Made by a program: the position numbers and the translations under genes. Source: a virus. Taken from it: 64,000 nucleotides of DNA. Shown in pieces: positions 29,967-39,081 of the stretch. Numbering within the stretch: position 1 is the first letter of the stretch; each line of letters starts with the position of its first letter. The notes under the pieces are model-generated. The model did not search any database. It was not told the origin of the DNA and was given only the letters and a program-made list of their open reading frames with translations. The DNA is taken from positions 1 through 64,000 of IMG/VR virus record IMGVR_UViG_3300009509_000006. The stretch is one strand, 5' to 3'.

Positions 29967-32005
29967 GTCTCGTTCGCGCTCAGAGTTGTGGAAGTGCCGT
30001 CGTCCTGGAGGCTTCCAGAGGTGTTCCCGAGAAGATTGCAAGCTGCCACGATGCAGTTGGCGGATCCGGAGGCTACGAGTACACCGTACCCACTATTGCT
30101 CATGCAGCGATTCCCATTGACTACCACGTTGTCATTCCCTCGTGTGTCGATTCCATCACCCATGTTGCCGGACACAACGTTTCCGTGAACAGACGTATCC
30201 GGTCCGGCTGCAATACCATCACCACTGTTCCCAGATACTCTGTTCGACCCGATGACACATCCACTGTCGCCCTGGGCACCTATTCCGACGCCGCTGTTGT
30301 CAAAGATTCGGTTCCCAATGATCGCCCCATTGTCCCCCGCCTTGATCCCGCTCCCGTTGGCGCCAATTACGTTGTTCGAAACAATGTTCTCCGCGCCATC
30401 GAAATCCAAGCCGGCCTGCTCGTTCCCTGTGATCGTACAGCTGTCGATGACAGCACTTCCCGTCGTTCCAGCTGTGCTGATCCCCTTCCCGACATTGGAA
30501 CACGACAGCGAATCCGTGATGTTCACGTGCGTCGTAGTGCCCAGGAGGCGGATTCCGTTTCCGCCGTTCGCCATAGCGTTCGTTGTGTCAATGATGACAT
30601 CTTCGCAGTCTGTGATCTCGAGACCGTGCCCATTCGAGTTCACGAAGCTGCACGACGTCAGCTGCATGACATGCGAGGACTCAATGTGGACAGCGTCGGA
30701 CAGGGAATCCTTGACGATCAAGCCCAGCAGGAAGCACTCACCGGAATGGGAGGCGTGAACAGCCGGGGCGGTAGCTGTCCCGCACGCAACACACAGGGCA
30801 GTCTGAACAACAACGTTCATGCACTGCTGCAGGATGATGGCGCTTGAGTCCGATCCGTAGCCGATGACGACAAGATTCTGAAGCAGGGCACCCTGCACCA
30901 TACTTTGTGCACGAAAGGACAGACCCGAGACCGTCTTCCCTCGATACGTCCTTGCGAGAGTGAGGTGCGTGTCGTCTGTTACCGTGTCGATCTCGTGCCA
31001 TATGTGGTCGATCCGGATCCAGTCTCCATCCTGAACCGACGTGAAGCTCGTGCCCGTTCCCGTAACGGCAGCCGTGCCCGACGTGATAGCAATCGTTCCC
31101 GTTTCCGTCGATCTCGACGTGTCGCCCACAAAGATCTTGTTGCTCGCTCCAGCGAGGACGATCCGGGCCTTCCCTGGGGCCTCCCCTAGGATGCCCCCAT
31201 CCTCCGGGACGTTGATGTCGCTCGTTTCGACGTAGGTCCCGTTCCTGACGAAGACCATCTTGGCGCCGCTACCGAACGCTTCCGCGATGCTCGTGAAATC
31301 CCCGTCCCCACCGGAATCAACAACAGCGTCATAGGTTCGCGGGCCAATGTCCGCGTCGGAAATGAGACCGGCGAATTGCGCCAGAGTTGCCGACGTATGG
31401 TCTCCAGAGCTGGCAATGCTGTGCAGGCGCGTGTGGTGCTGGTTCGGCTGCACGTTCGACAGGCTCGCATGGTTGATGTCGCTGCTCTGGAGCATCGTCG
31501 CGTCGACCATACCCTCGGAGTCCAGAACGATCGGCTTGCCTGCGTCAGGTGCTCCAGTGGAGGACGAGATGTGCTCGGATTGCGGGTAGTACCGAGCGTC
31601 TCCTCGCGTATCGTTGTGGTATTGGGAATGGTCGTCGTCTCCGAGGCCTGTGAGGTCGCCGTGGTCTCCACTGAGCGAGGGGTCTGCTGCTGTCAGGAAA
31701 GCCCGGACATCTGTGATGCTCGTGATCGTCCCGTTTGAAGCGAAGACCTTCGCGAGGCGAACGTGCATGACGCCGGAGGGCCATCCTGTTATCGAGACCT
31801 GGAGCGTCGCGGAAGCGTCGACGTAGACGTAGTTGGTCTCGTCGTCTGTGACAGAGACCCCGAGAGCACCATCGAAGCTCCCCTTGTTCCCAGCCAGGTC
31901 GTACTGGAACCTCGAGACGTCGATCTGCAAGTCGTTGCTCTGCTCTACCAGCCCGTCGCGGAACGTGGTCTCGATCTGAAGCGATCCTACGACTGTGTTC
32001 GGCAT
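29963..32005 (-). CDS. Tailspike with right-handed parallel beta-helix
   Basis: The 680-residue product starts at ATG 32005 (GAGGAAGAATAGCC upstream). Its N-terminal part has the D-D-D-H-S-Q-Y-H-N-D-T-R-G-D-A-R-Y-Y block common to phage fibre and spike stems. From about 330 to 660 the sequence is made of short repeating coils rich in N, G, I and V (for example GHGLEITDCEDVIIDTTNA, GSGIKAGDNGAIIGNRI, GDGIAAGPDTSVHGNVVSGN), a pattern of PbH1-type parallel beta-helices seen in tailspikes and polysaccharide-degrading enzymes. It is likely an enzymatic spike or adhesin; its catalytic residues cannot be picked out. Confidence 0.75.
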   Translation of the reverse strand: MPNTVVGSLQIETTFRDGLVEQSNDLQIDVSRFQYDLAGNKGSFDGALGVSVTDDETNYVYVDASATLQVSITGWPSGVMHVRLAKVFASNGTITSITDVRAFLTAADPSLSGDHGDLTGLGDDDHSQYHNDTRGDARYYPQSEHISSSTGAPDAGKPIVLDSEGMVDATMLQSSDINHASLSNVQPNQHHTRLHSIASSGDHTSATLAQFAGLISDADIGPRTYDAVVDSGGDGDFTSIAEAFGSGAKMVFVRNGTYVETSDINVPEDGGILGEAPGKARIVLAGASNKIFVGDTSRSTETGTIAITSGTAAVTGTGTSFTSVQDGDWIRIDHIWHEIDTVTDDTHLTLARTYRGKTVSGLSFRAQSMVQGALLQNLVVIGYGSDSSAIILQQCMNVVVQTALCVACGTATAPAVHASHSGECFLLGLIVKDSLSDAVHIESSHVMQLTSCSFVNSNGHGLEITDCEDVIIDTTNAMANGGNGIRLLGTTTHVNITDSLSCSNVGKGISTAGTTGSAVIDSCTITGNEQAGLDFDGAENIVSNNVIGANGSGIKAGDNGAIIGNRIFDNSGVGIGAQGDSGCVIGSNRVSGNSGDGIAAGPDTSVHGNVVSGNMGDGIDTRGNDNVVVNGNRCMSNSGYGVLVASGSANCIVAACNLLGNTSGSLQDDGTSTTLSANET

Positions 32006-32007
32006 GG

Positions 32008-32637
32008 CTATTCTTCCTCTTCGTAAGCCCAGATACTGGCCTGGAAGTACAACAGATTGGCGTTGTCCAGATCGTCGCGGATCCGGATTCGGATCCAATC
32101 CGAAGTTGCGTCGTCCAATCCCACGCGCCCGCCGAAGGACAAGCCAAAGGCAATCGCATCGTTCGTCCCACGGTCGAAAAAGGTCTCCGATGTCCGAAGG
32201 AGAAAGAAGTCCTCGTTACGCTGTACGCTCCCCAACTCTGTTTCTACCCCTTGCGCCTTTACGGTGATCTGCACGCCGTTTGCGAGCGATGCGATCGCCC
32301 CGAAGTTGTCTACACCAAACTCGATGTTCCGGCTCACGAAGACGATGCGCAGCTCGCTAAGAAGCACGCTTTGGTCCGTTTCGGGAGCATACAGGAAGTC
32401 GACCGGGGTAACGCTCCCATCGACGAGCATGTCAGGGCTGCCACCCGTTTCCGTGAGGAGCGCGTTTATGATCTGCGCTGGGTTTGCAGGAAGAGCATTG
32501 ACCGTGACATCGAGCGTCTCTCCTTCCTTGAAGCTCGTTTCGACCTGGAGCCTGTAGATAGCGTCGTCGAGGACCAAGCCAACTGGGTTCCCGGAGGGAT
32601 CCCGCAGAACCACGCTCCCTTCGACCAGACGGAACAT
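32008..32637 (-). CDS. Unrecognised baseplate/appendage beta protein
   Basis: The 209-residue protein is strand-rich (VVLRDPSGNPVGLVLDDAIY, ELRIVFVSRNIEFGVDNFGA) and acidic at its end (AYEEEE). ATG 32637 overlaps the stop of the previous gene (ATGA). Adjacent to a tailspike gene and a small repeat protein, it is probably an adaptor or part of the appendage base. I see no enzyme motif or known family. Confidence 0.6.
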   Translation of the reverse strand: MFRLVEGSVVLRDPSGNPVGLVLDDAIYRLQVETSFKEGETLDVTVNALPANPAQIINALLTETGGSPDMLVDGSVTPVDFLYAPETDQSVLLSELRIVFVSRNIEFGVDNFGAIASLANGVQITVKAQGVETELGSVQRNEDFFLLRTSETFFDRGTNDAIAFGLSFGGRVGLDDATSDWIRIRIRDDLDNANLLYFQASIWAYEEEE

Positions 32638-33089
32638 CAGCTCTCAACCGTGGCAAGTGACGTCACGAGCCCACCCGTTCTCGTGATGTCGTGTGTCAGC
32701 GTCTGCACCAGCACTCCAGTGCCGTCGTACTGCTTCTCGACTACTTGCGAGACCTGGCCGCCACTGCGTGTGATCAGCGTCTCTCTGACCTTCGTTGTCT
32801 TTCCCACATCTGTCCAGACCGTGATATTCGAAATCTGGCCCGCGGACCTCGTCACCTCTGTGTAGGTCGATTCGGCGAGTTGATGCACCAGGGAATCGAC
32901 GAGCTCGTGCTTGGCTGGAGTGAAGCTCGGATCGAAAGCTCCTTCGCCGTCCACCATCTCGAAGCGGTCGGGGCTCCCGGACACGTACCGAATGATCCCG
33001 TCGCCTTCACCAGGGTCACCGTCGGAGTACATCTGGATGTGGTCGTGCTCCTGGATTGGGCCCGGGAGCCTATCCGGCGTTCTGCCCAT
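32637..33089 (-). CDS. Small beta-repeat protein
   Basis: The 150-residue product ends in three imperfect 27-residue repeats built on R-(S/T)-(A/G)-G-x-(I/V)-S-x-(I/V/L): EVTRSAGQISNITVW, LITRSGGQVSQVVEK, DITRTGGLVTSLATV. Such repeats make beta-hairpin stacks. The N-terminal half is soluble and acidic (SDGDPGEGDGIIRYV). The start at 33089 lies 20 bases inside the end of the upstream coiled-coil gene. Likely a small spacer or adaptor between wedge and spike. Confidence 0.6.
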   Translation of the reverse strand: MGRTPDRLPGPIQEHDHIQMYSDGDPGEGDGIIRYVSGSPDRFEMVDGEGAFDPSFTPAKHELVDSLVHQLAESTYTEVTRSAGQISNITVWTDVGKTTKVRETLITRSGGQVSQVVEKQYDGTGVLVQTLTHDITRTGGLVTSLATVES

Positions 33090-33624
33090 CGCTCGCTTCT
33101 GCCTCTTCCTCGGCTATCCGCCTCTGCTTGATCGTCGGGCCGGGATGCACCCCCGTTGGGGCGCGCCCCTCGCCGACGTACATGGGATCCCCGTCTTCCA
33201 TGACGATTTCGCCTTGCTCCAGGGCCGCGCGGAGAGCTGCCAGGCGAGCGATCTCGGCCTGATGCTGCTTCTCCAACTCGTCGACGATACGAGCCAGGGT
33301 CTGAGCGCTCCCCATGGCCACGGCGCGCTTGTGCTCCGCCGAATCTTTGAGCGAGGCAACGCACCCCCACGCTCTGTTCAGGAACGTCTTCGCGAATTTC
33401 GCCGCTGCGATCTGCTGCTCCCCGTCCAGTCCCCCCAACTCTGTGTCCCGTTCTTCTTCGAGCACAGCGTGCAAGTCCTGGATGCGCTCCAGGGCCGTTT
33501 TGAAGCCCGCGACTTGGCCGTCTAGCCGCAGGAGTTGCCCCTCCACCTGGAGCTTCTGCTCATCGTACCTCTTCCCGGATTCTCTGAGCATCGCAAGCTT
33601 GATCTCGGTCTTCGCAGGATTCAC
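33070..33624 (-). CDS. Coiled-coil protein, possible fibre or baseplate assembly factor
   Basis: The 184-residue protein starts at GTG 33624, eight bases after AGGAG. Residues 15-145 are almost entirely heptad-like helix (KLQVEGQLLRLDGQVAGFKT, ARIVDELEKQHQAEIARLAA), followed by a short proline/glycine loop and an acidic end. A soluble coiled coil placed between fibre and baseplate genes is typical of fibre-assembly chaperones or spacer proteins. It has no signal peptide. Which of the two it is cannot be decided from the sequence. Confidence 0.6.
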   Translation of the reverse strand: MNPAKTEIKLAMLRESGKRYDEQKLQVEGQLLRLDGQVAGFKTALERIQDLHAVLEEERDTELGGLDGEQQIAAAKFAKTFLNRAWGCVASLKDSAEHKRAVAMGSAQTLARIVDELEKQHQAEIARLAALRAALEQGEIVMEDGDPMYVGEGRAPTGVHPGPTIKQRRIAEEEAEASDGQNAG

Positions 33625-33649
33625 GTTCGTCTCCTATTGGGAAAGGGCA

Positions 33650-35572
33650 CTACGCACTCGTGCCCCAGATGATCATCGTGATCACGTCGTTGATTCGAAC
33701 AACCATCTCGAATTTCAGGTCTCCGTTCGCTGGGGTGTCGCCTGGGTAGACATCGTGATTTGCCGCGGCGTCGGCACCACAGCGCTGGAGTTGACCGTTC
33801 AGGAAGATGTCCACGTCGTCGACGAAGGTCACGCCCGAGTAGTCACCGAGCTGCGCGTCGATATTTGGGGAGCCCCCGGCACCGGTCACATTGGTGTCCG
33901 CTGGGATCACGGCCGCCGTTACCACAGCCACGCTCTTGTGCCGGTTCTCCTTGAAGGATGCCTGGTAGATGGCATCCATCAGCGAGACCTCGCCGAACGC
34001 CGTCTTGTAGTTCGTCCAGCTGGCGGCGTCCTCGGAGAGCTTGACGCCGTTCGTGTCCGTCCACCCGGACTGGTTCCCGTCGTCGAAGTAGAGCTCCCTC
34101 GCGCCATTGAGGTGCAAGTCGTTCGCGCCAGTGGTCTCGATGTGCCCGGCAGTCACTCCGATGTCGATCTCCACCCCACCGGTGTCGACCTTGATCTCGT
34201 TGGCGAAGTCCGTCGTCACGGCATCGATGTCGAACACGTCGACGTCGTTCTCTACGGCGACCGTGCTCGTACCGCCTGCGGAGCCCTCCGTGATGACAAA
34301 CAGGTCCGCCTCGGCGTTATCCCGGATCTTCCAGAAGATGCCCGCGGACTCGAGGTCCAGCGTCGCGTTCGTGGTCAGGTCGACCGGCGTCGTGCCCTGC
34401 TGATCGTAGGCAGTCTGCCTGCTGACCGTCGTGGCTCCGGCAAGGTCCACGAAGATCCCGGTCAGGAACGCCTGCTCTGGAATGTTGTCGAGGCTCGTCC
34501 GCTGCACGTAGGCATAGTTGATCGACTTCCCGCCAATGTCGGCGCCGTCTGCCGGGATCAGGTCGTCTCCCGTGCTGTTGAGCTTCACGAACGAGATCTG
34601 CACCTGGTGGTCCGAGTCGTTGAACGTGTCGCCGTCGACGACACCGCTCTCGGCCTGCAAGAGGCCCCAGATGTCTCGGCCGTCCGAGCCCTCGATCGTC
34701 TCGCGAGTGCTGCCGTCCACGATCAGAACGAGGTTCTTGGGGCGGATAGCGTTCGCCCCCGAGACCTCGGTGAGCGCGAAGCTTCCGACATCGCCGGAGA
34801 GCGTTGCGACAACAGCTCCCTCTGCATTCCCGGCATTGACCGCAGCCGTTTCGGTTGGCACCTCCGAGCTCGCCGCGCTCAAGACAACAACGTCGCCGGC
34901 ACCACCGGACAACGTCGCACCGCCCCACGACAATCGCACACCGGACGTGCTCTCCGTCGTTGCGATCGTGTTCCCGTTCGTACCCTCGACCTTCGCCGTC
35001 GCATTCATGGTGTCGCCGGCCCCAGCAGAAGCCGACACCGTAGGATGCAATGTGGTACTCAAGGCATAGACAGTTCCCGCACCGGGGCCGAGGTTGATAG
35101 CCGCAATCAGGTTGTCGATCGTATTCGAAGCCGAAACACCGTCGATCAGCACGTACCCATCGACATCCGTCAACGAGGTGACGAAAGTGTACGTCTTCGT
35201 GTCGATCGTGACCGTGTCTCCGTTGTTCGGTTGTGAAAGGAACGTCAGCACCCCGGTTGCCGCGACTCCCGCTGGAACCGAAACATCGGTCAGAAGCTGC
35301 GTGCGGAACAGGAAGCGCTTCTCCTCGATGTCGTCGAGGTCGAAGTTCAGGTCGTAGAGACCCCTCTTCTTGGTGTTGACGGTAGGGACGTCATCGTACC
35401 AGTTGAGAGACCCGTCCGCGCGCAAGACCCTGTTGATCTGCGACCGGAGCGCATCCGCGTCGTCATTGCCCGAAGCCGCGTTGGTCTCCAGGGTAGAGCC
35501 CGCAGCCAGATTGTCCAAGTAGACCCTGGCGTTCCGGATCTGGGTGTCCTGGTTCAAGAGCGATCTGGACAT
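33650..35572 (-). CDS. Baseplate/fibre-base protein with tail-type beta domains
   Basis: ATG 35572 is chosen over 35608 because GGAGG precedes it by five bases. The 640-residue protein begins S-L-L-N-Q-D-T-Q-I-R-N-A-R-V-Y-L-D-N, a helix found at the start of several phage baseplate and fibre-base proteins. Near residues 95-180 is the beta domain also present in the sheath insert (D-T-V-T-I-D-T-K-T-Y-T-F-V, then L-I-A-A-I-N). The long middle is acidic and strand-rich and the C-terminus carries the L-N-G-Q domain (DVDIFLNGQLQ) shared with genes 28354 and 28873. Directly next to the gp6-like wedge gene, it is probably part of the wedge-to-fibre connection. Confidence 0.65.
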   Translation of the reverse strand: MSRSLLNQDTQIRNARVYLDNLAAGSTLETNAASGNDDADALRSQINRVLRADGSLNWYDDVPTVNTKKRGLYDLNFDLDDIEEKRFLFRTQLLTDVSVPAGVAATGVLTFLSQPNNGDTVTIDTKTYTFVTSLTDVDGYVLIDGVSASNTIDNLIAAINLGPGAGTVYALSTTLHPTVSASAGAGDTMNATAKVEGTNGNTIATTESTSGVRLSWGGATLSGGAGDVVVLSAASSEVPTETAAVNAGNAEGAVVATLSGDVGSFALTEVSGANAIRPKNLVLIVDGSTRETIEGSDGRDIWGLLQAESGVVDGDTFNDSDHQVQISFVKLNSTGDDLIPADGADIGGKSINYAYVQRTSLDNIPEQAFLTGIFVDLAGATTVSRQTAYDQQGTTPVDLTTNATLDLESAGIFWKIRDNAEADLFVITEGSAGGTSTVAVENDVDVFDIDAVTTDFANEIKVDTGGVEIDIGVTAGHIETTGANDLHLNGARELYFDDGNQSGWTDTNGVKLSEDAASWTNYKTAFGEVSLMDAIYQASFKENRHKSVAVVTAAVIPADTNVTGAGGSPNIDAQLGDYSGVTFVDDVDIFLNGQLQRCGADAAANHDVYPGDTPANGDLKFEMVVRINDVITMIIWGTSA

Positions 35573-35660
35573 GCAAGCCTCCGCATCGAGGGTCGTCTCC
35601 TTCGCCAATAGTAGCAGGCGACACCCTTCTTCGTCATGCCCACATTCCGAGCAGTCGAGT

Positions 35661-37841
35661 TCAGGAGGCTTCTACGGTAACTGCCGTGACAGATCCGCGG
35701 GTCACGACCTCCCCGGATTCAACGATCAGGTTGCCCTTCGCGTCGAGCTTGTCCGTCAGCGTGCTCGATCCCTCCAGGTACCCTTCGATCGTTATGTTCA
35801 CGTATCTAACCCCCGCCGTGCCCTTGAACGCATTGTAGAACTCGTCCAGGTACAGGCTCGCAGCGAAGGCTCGGTCACGGAGCACACCTTCGGCAAGAGC
35901 CGTCAGAGTCGCCTTCAAGACGTCGAGTGAGTAGCCAGTCAAGATCCCGGCTCGGATCGAGACAACAGCGGGGACGAGGTAGTCTTCTCCCGAGACGACT
36001 CGAACGGACTGCGTCGTTTCCTTTCGAGCCTCGAGGTACGCTTGCAGAGAGCGCACCAGGGCGGTCGTTGGCGTCGTGTAGAAGCCCCCAGCATCCCTGG
36101 TCAGGATCGGGACGGTGATGAGATTCGATTTGCAGTCTGCCGACAAGAGCCGGTCAATGTGGTCAAAGATCTCTTCTGTGTAGCCCTCGACGAGGCTCGA
36201 GACGTCCTGGACCGCCGTGTCTATGTCCTCGAGGTCTTCGTAGATGCCCGTTGGCGGAGGCCCGGGCTCGCCCGCTTCGGTCTCGATGAGAGTCCGCTCG
36301 GTCTCGAGTGTGTCCAGGAGCGAGTCGGCCTGAGCTACAGTCAGACCAATCGCGAAGGCCCGGTCCCGCGCCTGGCCCATCACGGTGATCTCGTTGTCGA
36401 CACCCGTCCAGATCACAGCCGAAGCCGTCAGGATGTCCCCGGCCGAACCGTCGATCGAATCGAAGTAGGCCTTGAGCGCATTCTTGTCCGCGGTGGTCAA
36501 CTGTGACGTCGTCGGGTCGTCAGCGATGGCATCGACGGCTGCTTTTCCGTCCGTCACCTTACCCTGAATGTGGACCGCTCCGGCATCGACCTCGTTCGCC
36601 TTGTTCTTGACGACGCGCCCGTCTGCGATAGCGCCCTGGAGCCCCGTGTCGATCCCCGTCGTCTCCGTCGCAATGTCCGTCAAGCGGTCGGTGATCACGC
36701 CGAGCGCCGTCCGAATCAAGTCCAGAGCGGCCTCGGAGTCCGCAACGGCTTGTGTGACTGTAGGCTCGGGCTCCTGCACCGTGTTGTTGATGTCCTGGAG
36801 CAGGCTGCGCAGCGTCAAGTCCTGCTGAGCGGACCGAGCGGACAGAGCTCGAGCGACAGCGACTCGCCCAGCCACGGGATCCGTGTAGGCGCCCGCGAGG
36901 CTCTCGTAGTCCTCTTGTGTGACCGCAACCTTCCGGCTCTTCCATACCTTCGGGGCATTCGCCTTTGCTTGCTCCAGTGTTTCTGGGTCGTCTCCTCCCT
37001 TCGAGCCCTCCGGGTTGGTGACCGTCATAGGGATCGTTTGGAAGCCAATCACCAGAGGCGTGATTACCGCCGTGATTGTCCCGCTCGAAACCTGCCCGGC
37101 CTTGCCCCGCGAGGCCACGTAAACAGCAACGATCGTCGCATTCGTCGCCGGGATGTTTCCGGCCAGGGCGTTGCCAAACGCGAGAGTCGGGGGAGTGTCG
37201 ATGTAGGCGATCTCGAACTGGTCCGAGGCCTCGAAGACCAGCACTTCGTTCTCTACCCAGGCAGCGCCATCGACGGAGACAGCGACGCCCTGGACGATGT
37301 ACTTGTCCTCTGGAACCCGCCGCAGCTGAAAGACCTGGTTTGCACCACCATCGGAAACGAAGGTCTCTGTGACGGTCTCGCCCTCGTAGGCAGGGACTAC
37401 CTTGACAGTTTCGCCGGGCGAGAAGATCACCTCTTCGGCAGCTTCGAAGATCAAGCCGTCCGGGCCGAGGAACTGGAATCCCGGGTGGATAGGGACGTCG
37501 AAGGCATATGTCGAGTTCAACGTCACCTGCAGGTCCACCGAGCTCGCAATCGCGGGGCTGATCTTGTAACCCAGCTGGCGCGCCAGGAGCGTGACGGCTC
37601 TCGGTGTCCGAGCGGTCCCGATGAACATATCGGTCACGCGCCGGTCGAGATAGAAGCTCAGCGTGTCAAGCGCGAAAGCTGTGTGGTCGAACAGCAGCGT
37701 TCCCAGGCTGCCAACCGTGAAGTCGTTGAAGATCGCAGCGAATCGCACCTGCGTGCGCGCGCGGAGCTCGTCGAGATGCGAGTCGAAGTCGAAGCCGACA
37801 TACGACACCCGGTTCAAGTCGGTTCTGGCCATGAGGCTCAC
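35661..37841 (-). CDS. Baseplate wedge protein, gp6/gpJ-like, with coiled-coil insert
   Basis: The 726-residue product matches the Baseplate_J family: N-terminal D-F-D-S-H-L-D-E-L-R-A-R-T-Q, then the central G-G-D-D-P-E-T-L-E-Q-A-K-A-N-A-P and V-T-Q-E-D-Y-E-S-L-A, and the C-terminal V-S-I-R-A-G-I-L-x(n)-L-x-A-L-x-x-G-V. In T4 gp6 the protein forms the inner ring of wedges and triggers sheath contraction; the length here (726) is near gp6 (660) and above P2 gpJ (about 300). Residues about 330-560 are a long helical/coiled-coil insertion (RTALGVITDRLTDIATET). It starts at GTG 37841, overlapping the gp25 stop (GTGA). Functional identity is well supported. Confidence 0.85.
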   Translation of the reverse strand: MSLMARTDLNRVSYVGFDFDSHLDELRARTQVRFAAIFNDFTVGSLGTLLFDHTAFALDTLSFYLDRRVTDMFIGTARTPRAVTLLARQLGYKISPAIASSVDLQVTLNSTYAFDVPIHPGFQFLGPDGLIFEAAEEVIFSPGETVKVVPAYEGETVTETFVSDGGANQVFQLRRVPEDKYIVQGVAVSVDGAAWVENEVLVFEASDQFEIAYIDTPPTLAFGNALAGNIPATNATIVAVYVASRGKAGQVSSGTITAVITPLVIGFQTIPMTVTNPEGSKGGDDPETLEQAKANAPKVWKSRKVAVTQEDYESLAGAYTDPVAGRVAVARALSARSAQQDLTLRSLLQDINNTVQEPEPTVTQAVADSEAALDLIRTALGVITDRLTDIATETTGIDTGLQGAIADGRVVKNKANEVDAGAVHIQGKVTDGKAAVDAIADDPTTSQLTTADKNALKAYFDSIDGSAGDILTASAVIWTGVDNEITVMGQARDRAFAIGLTVAQADSLLDTLETERTLIETEAGEPGPPPTGIYEDLEDIDTAVQDVSSLVEGYTEEIFDHIDRLLSADCKSNLITVPILTRDAGGFYTTPTTALVRSLQAYLEARKETTQSVRVVSGEDYLVPAVVSIRAGILTGYSLDVLKATLTALAEGVLRDRAFAASLYLDEFYNAFKGTAGVRYVNITIEGYLEGSSTLTDKLDAKGNLIVESGEVVTRGSVTAVTVEAS

Positions 37842-38218
37842 CCGATGGGAAGTGGAATCAGCACTTGATCGGCCTGCCCGGTAGACCGCACCGCGTAGTC
37901 GATCTGAACGATGATCTCATTATCGTACCGATCGATCGAGACGTTTCGAAGTATGACGCGAGGCTCATAGCGGCCAACGACCGTCAAGACTTCCGTTCGG
38001 ATGTTCTCCGCTAGCAGCACGTCGTTGTTCTCGAACACGAACCGGAGGGACTGCGTCCCCGCGGCGCGTCGCATAACACGCTGACCTCGAGACATCCTGA
38101 ACAGCCGTGTCAGGTCCACGGCGACCAAGTCGAGATCCGAAGAGGGCAAGGGGAACTGCGACCCCTCTTTCCGAAAGGGCCAAGCGAAGCCCCGCGTGAT
38201 GGTAGAGTTCGTGGCCAT
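37838..38218 (-). CDS. Baseplate wedge protein gp25-like
   Basis: The 126-residue product starts at ATG 38218, which overlaps the stop of the upstream gene (TAATG). It matches the gp25/TssE family: G-F-A-W-P-F near the start, L-T-R-L-F-R-M-S-R-G-Q-R-V-M-R-R, and the E-P-R motif in Y-E-P-R-V-I-L. In T4 gp25 nucleates the sheath on the baseplate. Length is typical (T4 gp25 is 132). The classic phrase R-V-M-R-P-x-F-G is present as R-V-M-R-R-A-A-G-T, a mild divergence. Its neighbours (gp6-like downstream, proline-repeat and spike genes upstream) match the usual order. Confidence 0.85.
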   Translation of the reverse strand: MATNSTITRGFAWPFRKEGSQFPLPSSDLDLVAVDLTRLFRMSRGQRVMRRAAGTQSLRFVFENNDVLLAENIRTEVLTVVGRYEPRVILRNVSIDRYDNEIIVQIDYAVRSTGQADQVLIPLPIG

Positions 38219-38589
38219 TACAAGAGGTCCAGGGGGCATAGGGGGAGTGCCGGGAGCTGCGGGAATGGGATCGTGAACGAGAACGAGAAATTCAGCGAGA
38301 TGAAAGGCAGTGTGATCGTCGGCAACTGGGGCAACGGGATGTTCAGGTCAAACGAGGGAAGGGCCGGGAGCTGCGGGAATGGGATCGTGAACGAGAACGA
38401 GAGGTTCAACGATATGAACGGCAACGTGATCGTGGGCAGCTTTGGGAGCGGGATGTTCAGGTCGAAGGAAGGCAGGGCCGGCAGCTGAGGGAATGGGATC
38501 TCAAGGCTCAACGAGATGGATAGTGAGGGCAGAGCCGGCAGCTTGATCGTCGGCGGGAACGGCGGGAATTTGCATAGCGTATCAGCCAT
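38218..38589 (-). CDS. Proline/leucine-rich repeat protein with perfect 38-residue tandem units
   Basis: The 123-residue protein (ATG 38589, overlapping the previous stop as ATGA) is composed almost entirely of a 38-residue unit: I-P-F-P-Q-L-P-A-L-P-S-F-D-L-N-I-P-L-P, then L-P-T-I-T-L-P-F-I-S-L-N-x-S-F-S-F-T. Two full units are nearly identical, flanked by partial ones. There are almost no charged residues besides D, so it is very hydrophobic, yet the regular prolines make a membrane helix impossible; it suggests an extended polyproline or beta fibre. Position between gp25-like and the spike region points to a place in the baseplate or tail tip. I know of no such family. Confidence 0.75.
   Translation of the reverse strand: MADTLCKFPPFPPTIKLPALPSLSISLSLEIPFPQLPALPSFDLNIPLPKLPTITLPFISLNLSFSFTIPFPQLPALPSFDLNIPLPQLPTITLPFISLNFSFSFTIPFPQLPALPLCPLDLL
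38251..38500 (-). repeat. Coding tandem repeat with 114-bp period
   Basis: Successive copies of CGGGAGCTGCGGGAATGGG (plus strand) or close variants start at 38251, 38365 and 38479, exactly 114 bases (38 codons) apart, inside the proline-rich gene. The two complete copies differ at few positions, mostly in codon third positions. The near-identity indicates a recent or recombination-maintained duplication that could vary in copy number. Confidence 0.85.
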
Positions 38590-39080
38590 CAGATCACAGT
38601 CACAGGAGTGTTCGAAGGGAGCAGAACCATGGGGATCCCTACCGTAGCAGCATGCAAGCACGCGGCAACCCCAGCAGCTGCCGTCTCAGCTGTGTTCCCG
38701 ATGTTCGCAAAGATCCCGGTGAGGCACGGCACGAGCCCAGCGACTCCAGGAACAGCCACTGGCGCTCCAGAGTCCGCGCCCGCAGTGAACACGACAGGGG
38801 GCAAGGTCCAGAAAGTGGTCAGAGCGGTCACGAAGGCTTGCGCTGCCGTCGCCGGGCTGCCGGTCTTGGGCTCGGTCCAAGTTGCGATGAGCGTGCCACG
38901 GAAGAGCTCGGGCTCCAATCCTGTGAACAGCGGTGTCGCTGGCGTCGGCACGGTAGTAGCTTGCGCAGCGTAGTCCGCATACGCCTTCGCCCACTTGTCC
39001 GCCGTATCGAACAGGACCTTCGGGGGGTTCTGGAAAATCGATCTCAGAGCGTTCTCAAGCGTAGCTACTACCAGAGGCAT
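38589..39080 (-). CDS. Unrecognised 163-residue baseplate-associated protein
   Basis: The product starts after GAGGTGAC. It has a helical N-terminus (LENALRSIFQNPPKVLFDTADKW in part, a DTADKWAKAYADYAAQA helix), a proline/threonine region, then an alanine/glycine-rich, hydrophobic C-terminus (TAETAAAGVAACLHAATVGI) ending in a VMLLPSNTPV-type strand. Similar alanine-rich small proteins of about 150-170 residues occur beside baseplate spikes in large myoviruses, where their role is not well defined. It precedes the repeat gene and follows the spike gene by two bases, so is probably co-expressed with the baseplate tip. Confidence 0.6.
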   Translation of the reverse strand: MPLVVATLENALRSIFQNPPKVLFDTADKWAKAYADYAAQATTVPTPATPLFTGLEPELFRGTLIATWTEPKTGSPATAAQAFVTALTTFWTLPPVVFTAGADSGAPVAVPGVAGLVPCLTGIFANIGNTAETAAAGVAACLHAATVGIPMVLLPSNTPVTVI

Positions 39081-39081
39081 G

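Noticed and set aside
38251-38500. CRISPR array or regulatory repeat
   Set aside because: The 114-bp direct repeats have no spacers and are in-frame protein repeats.
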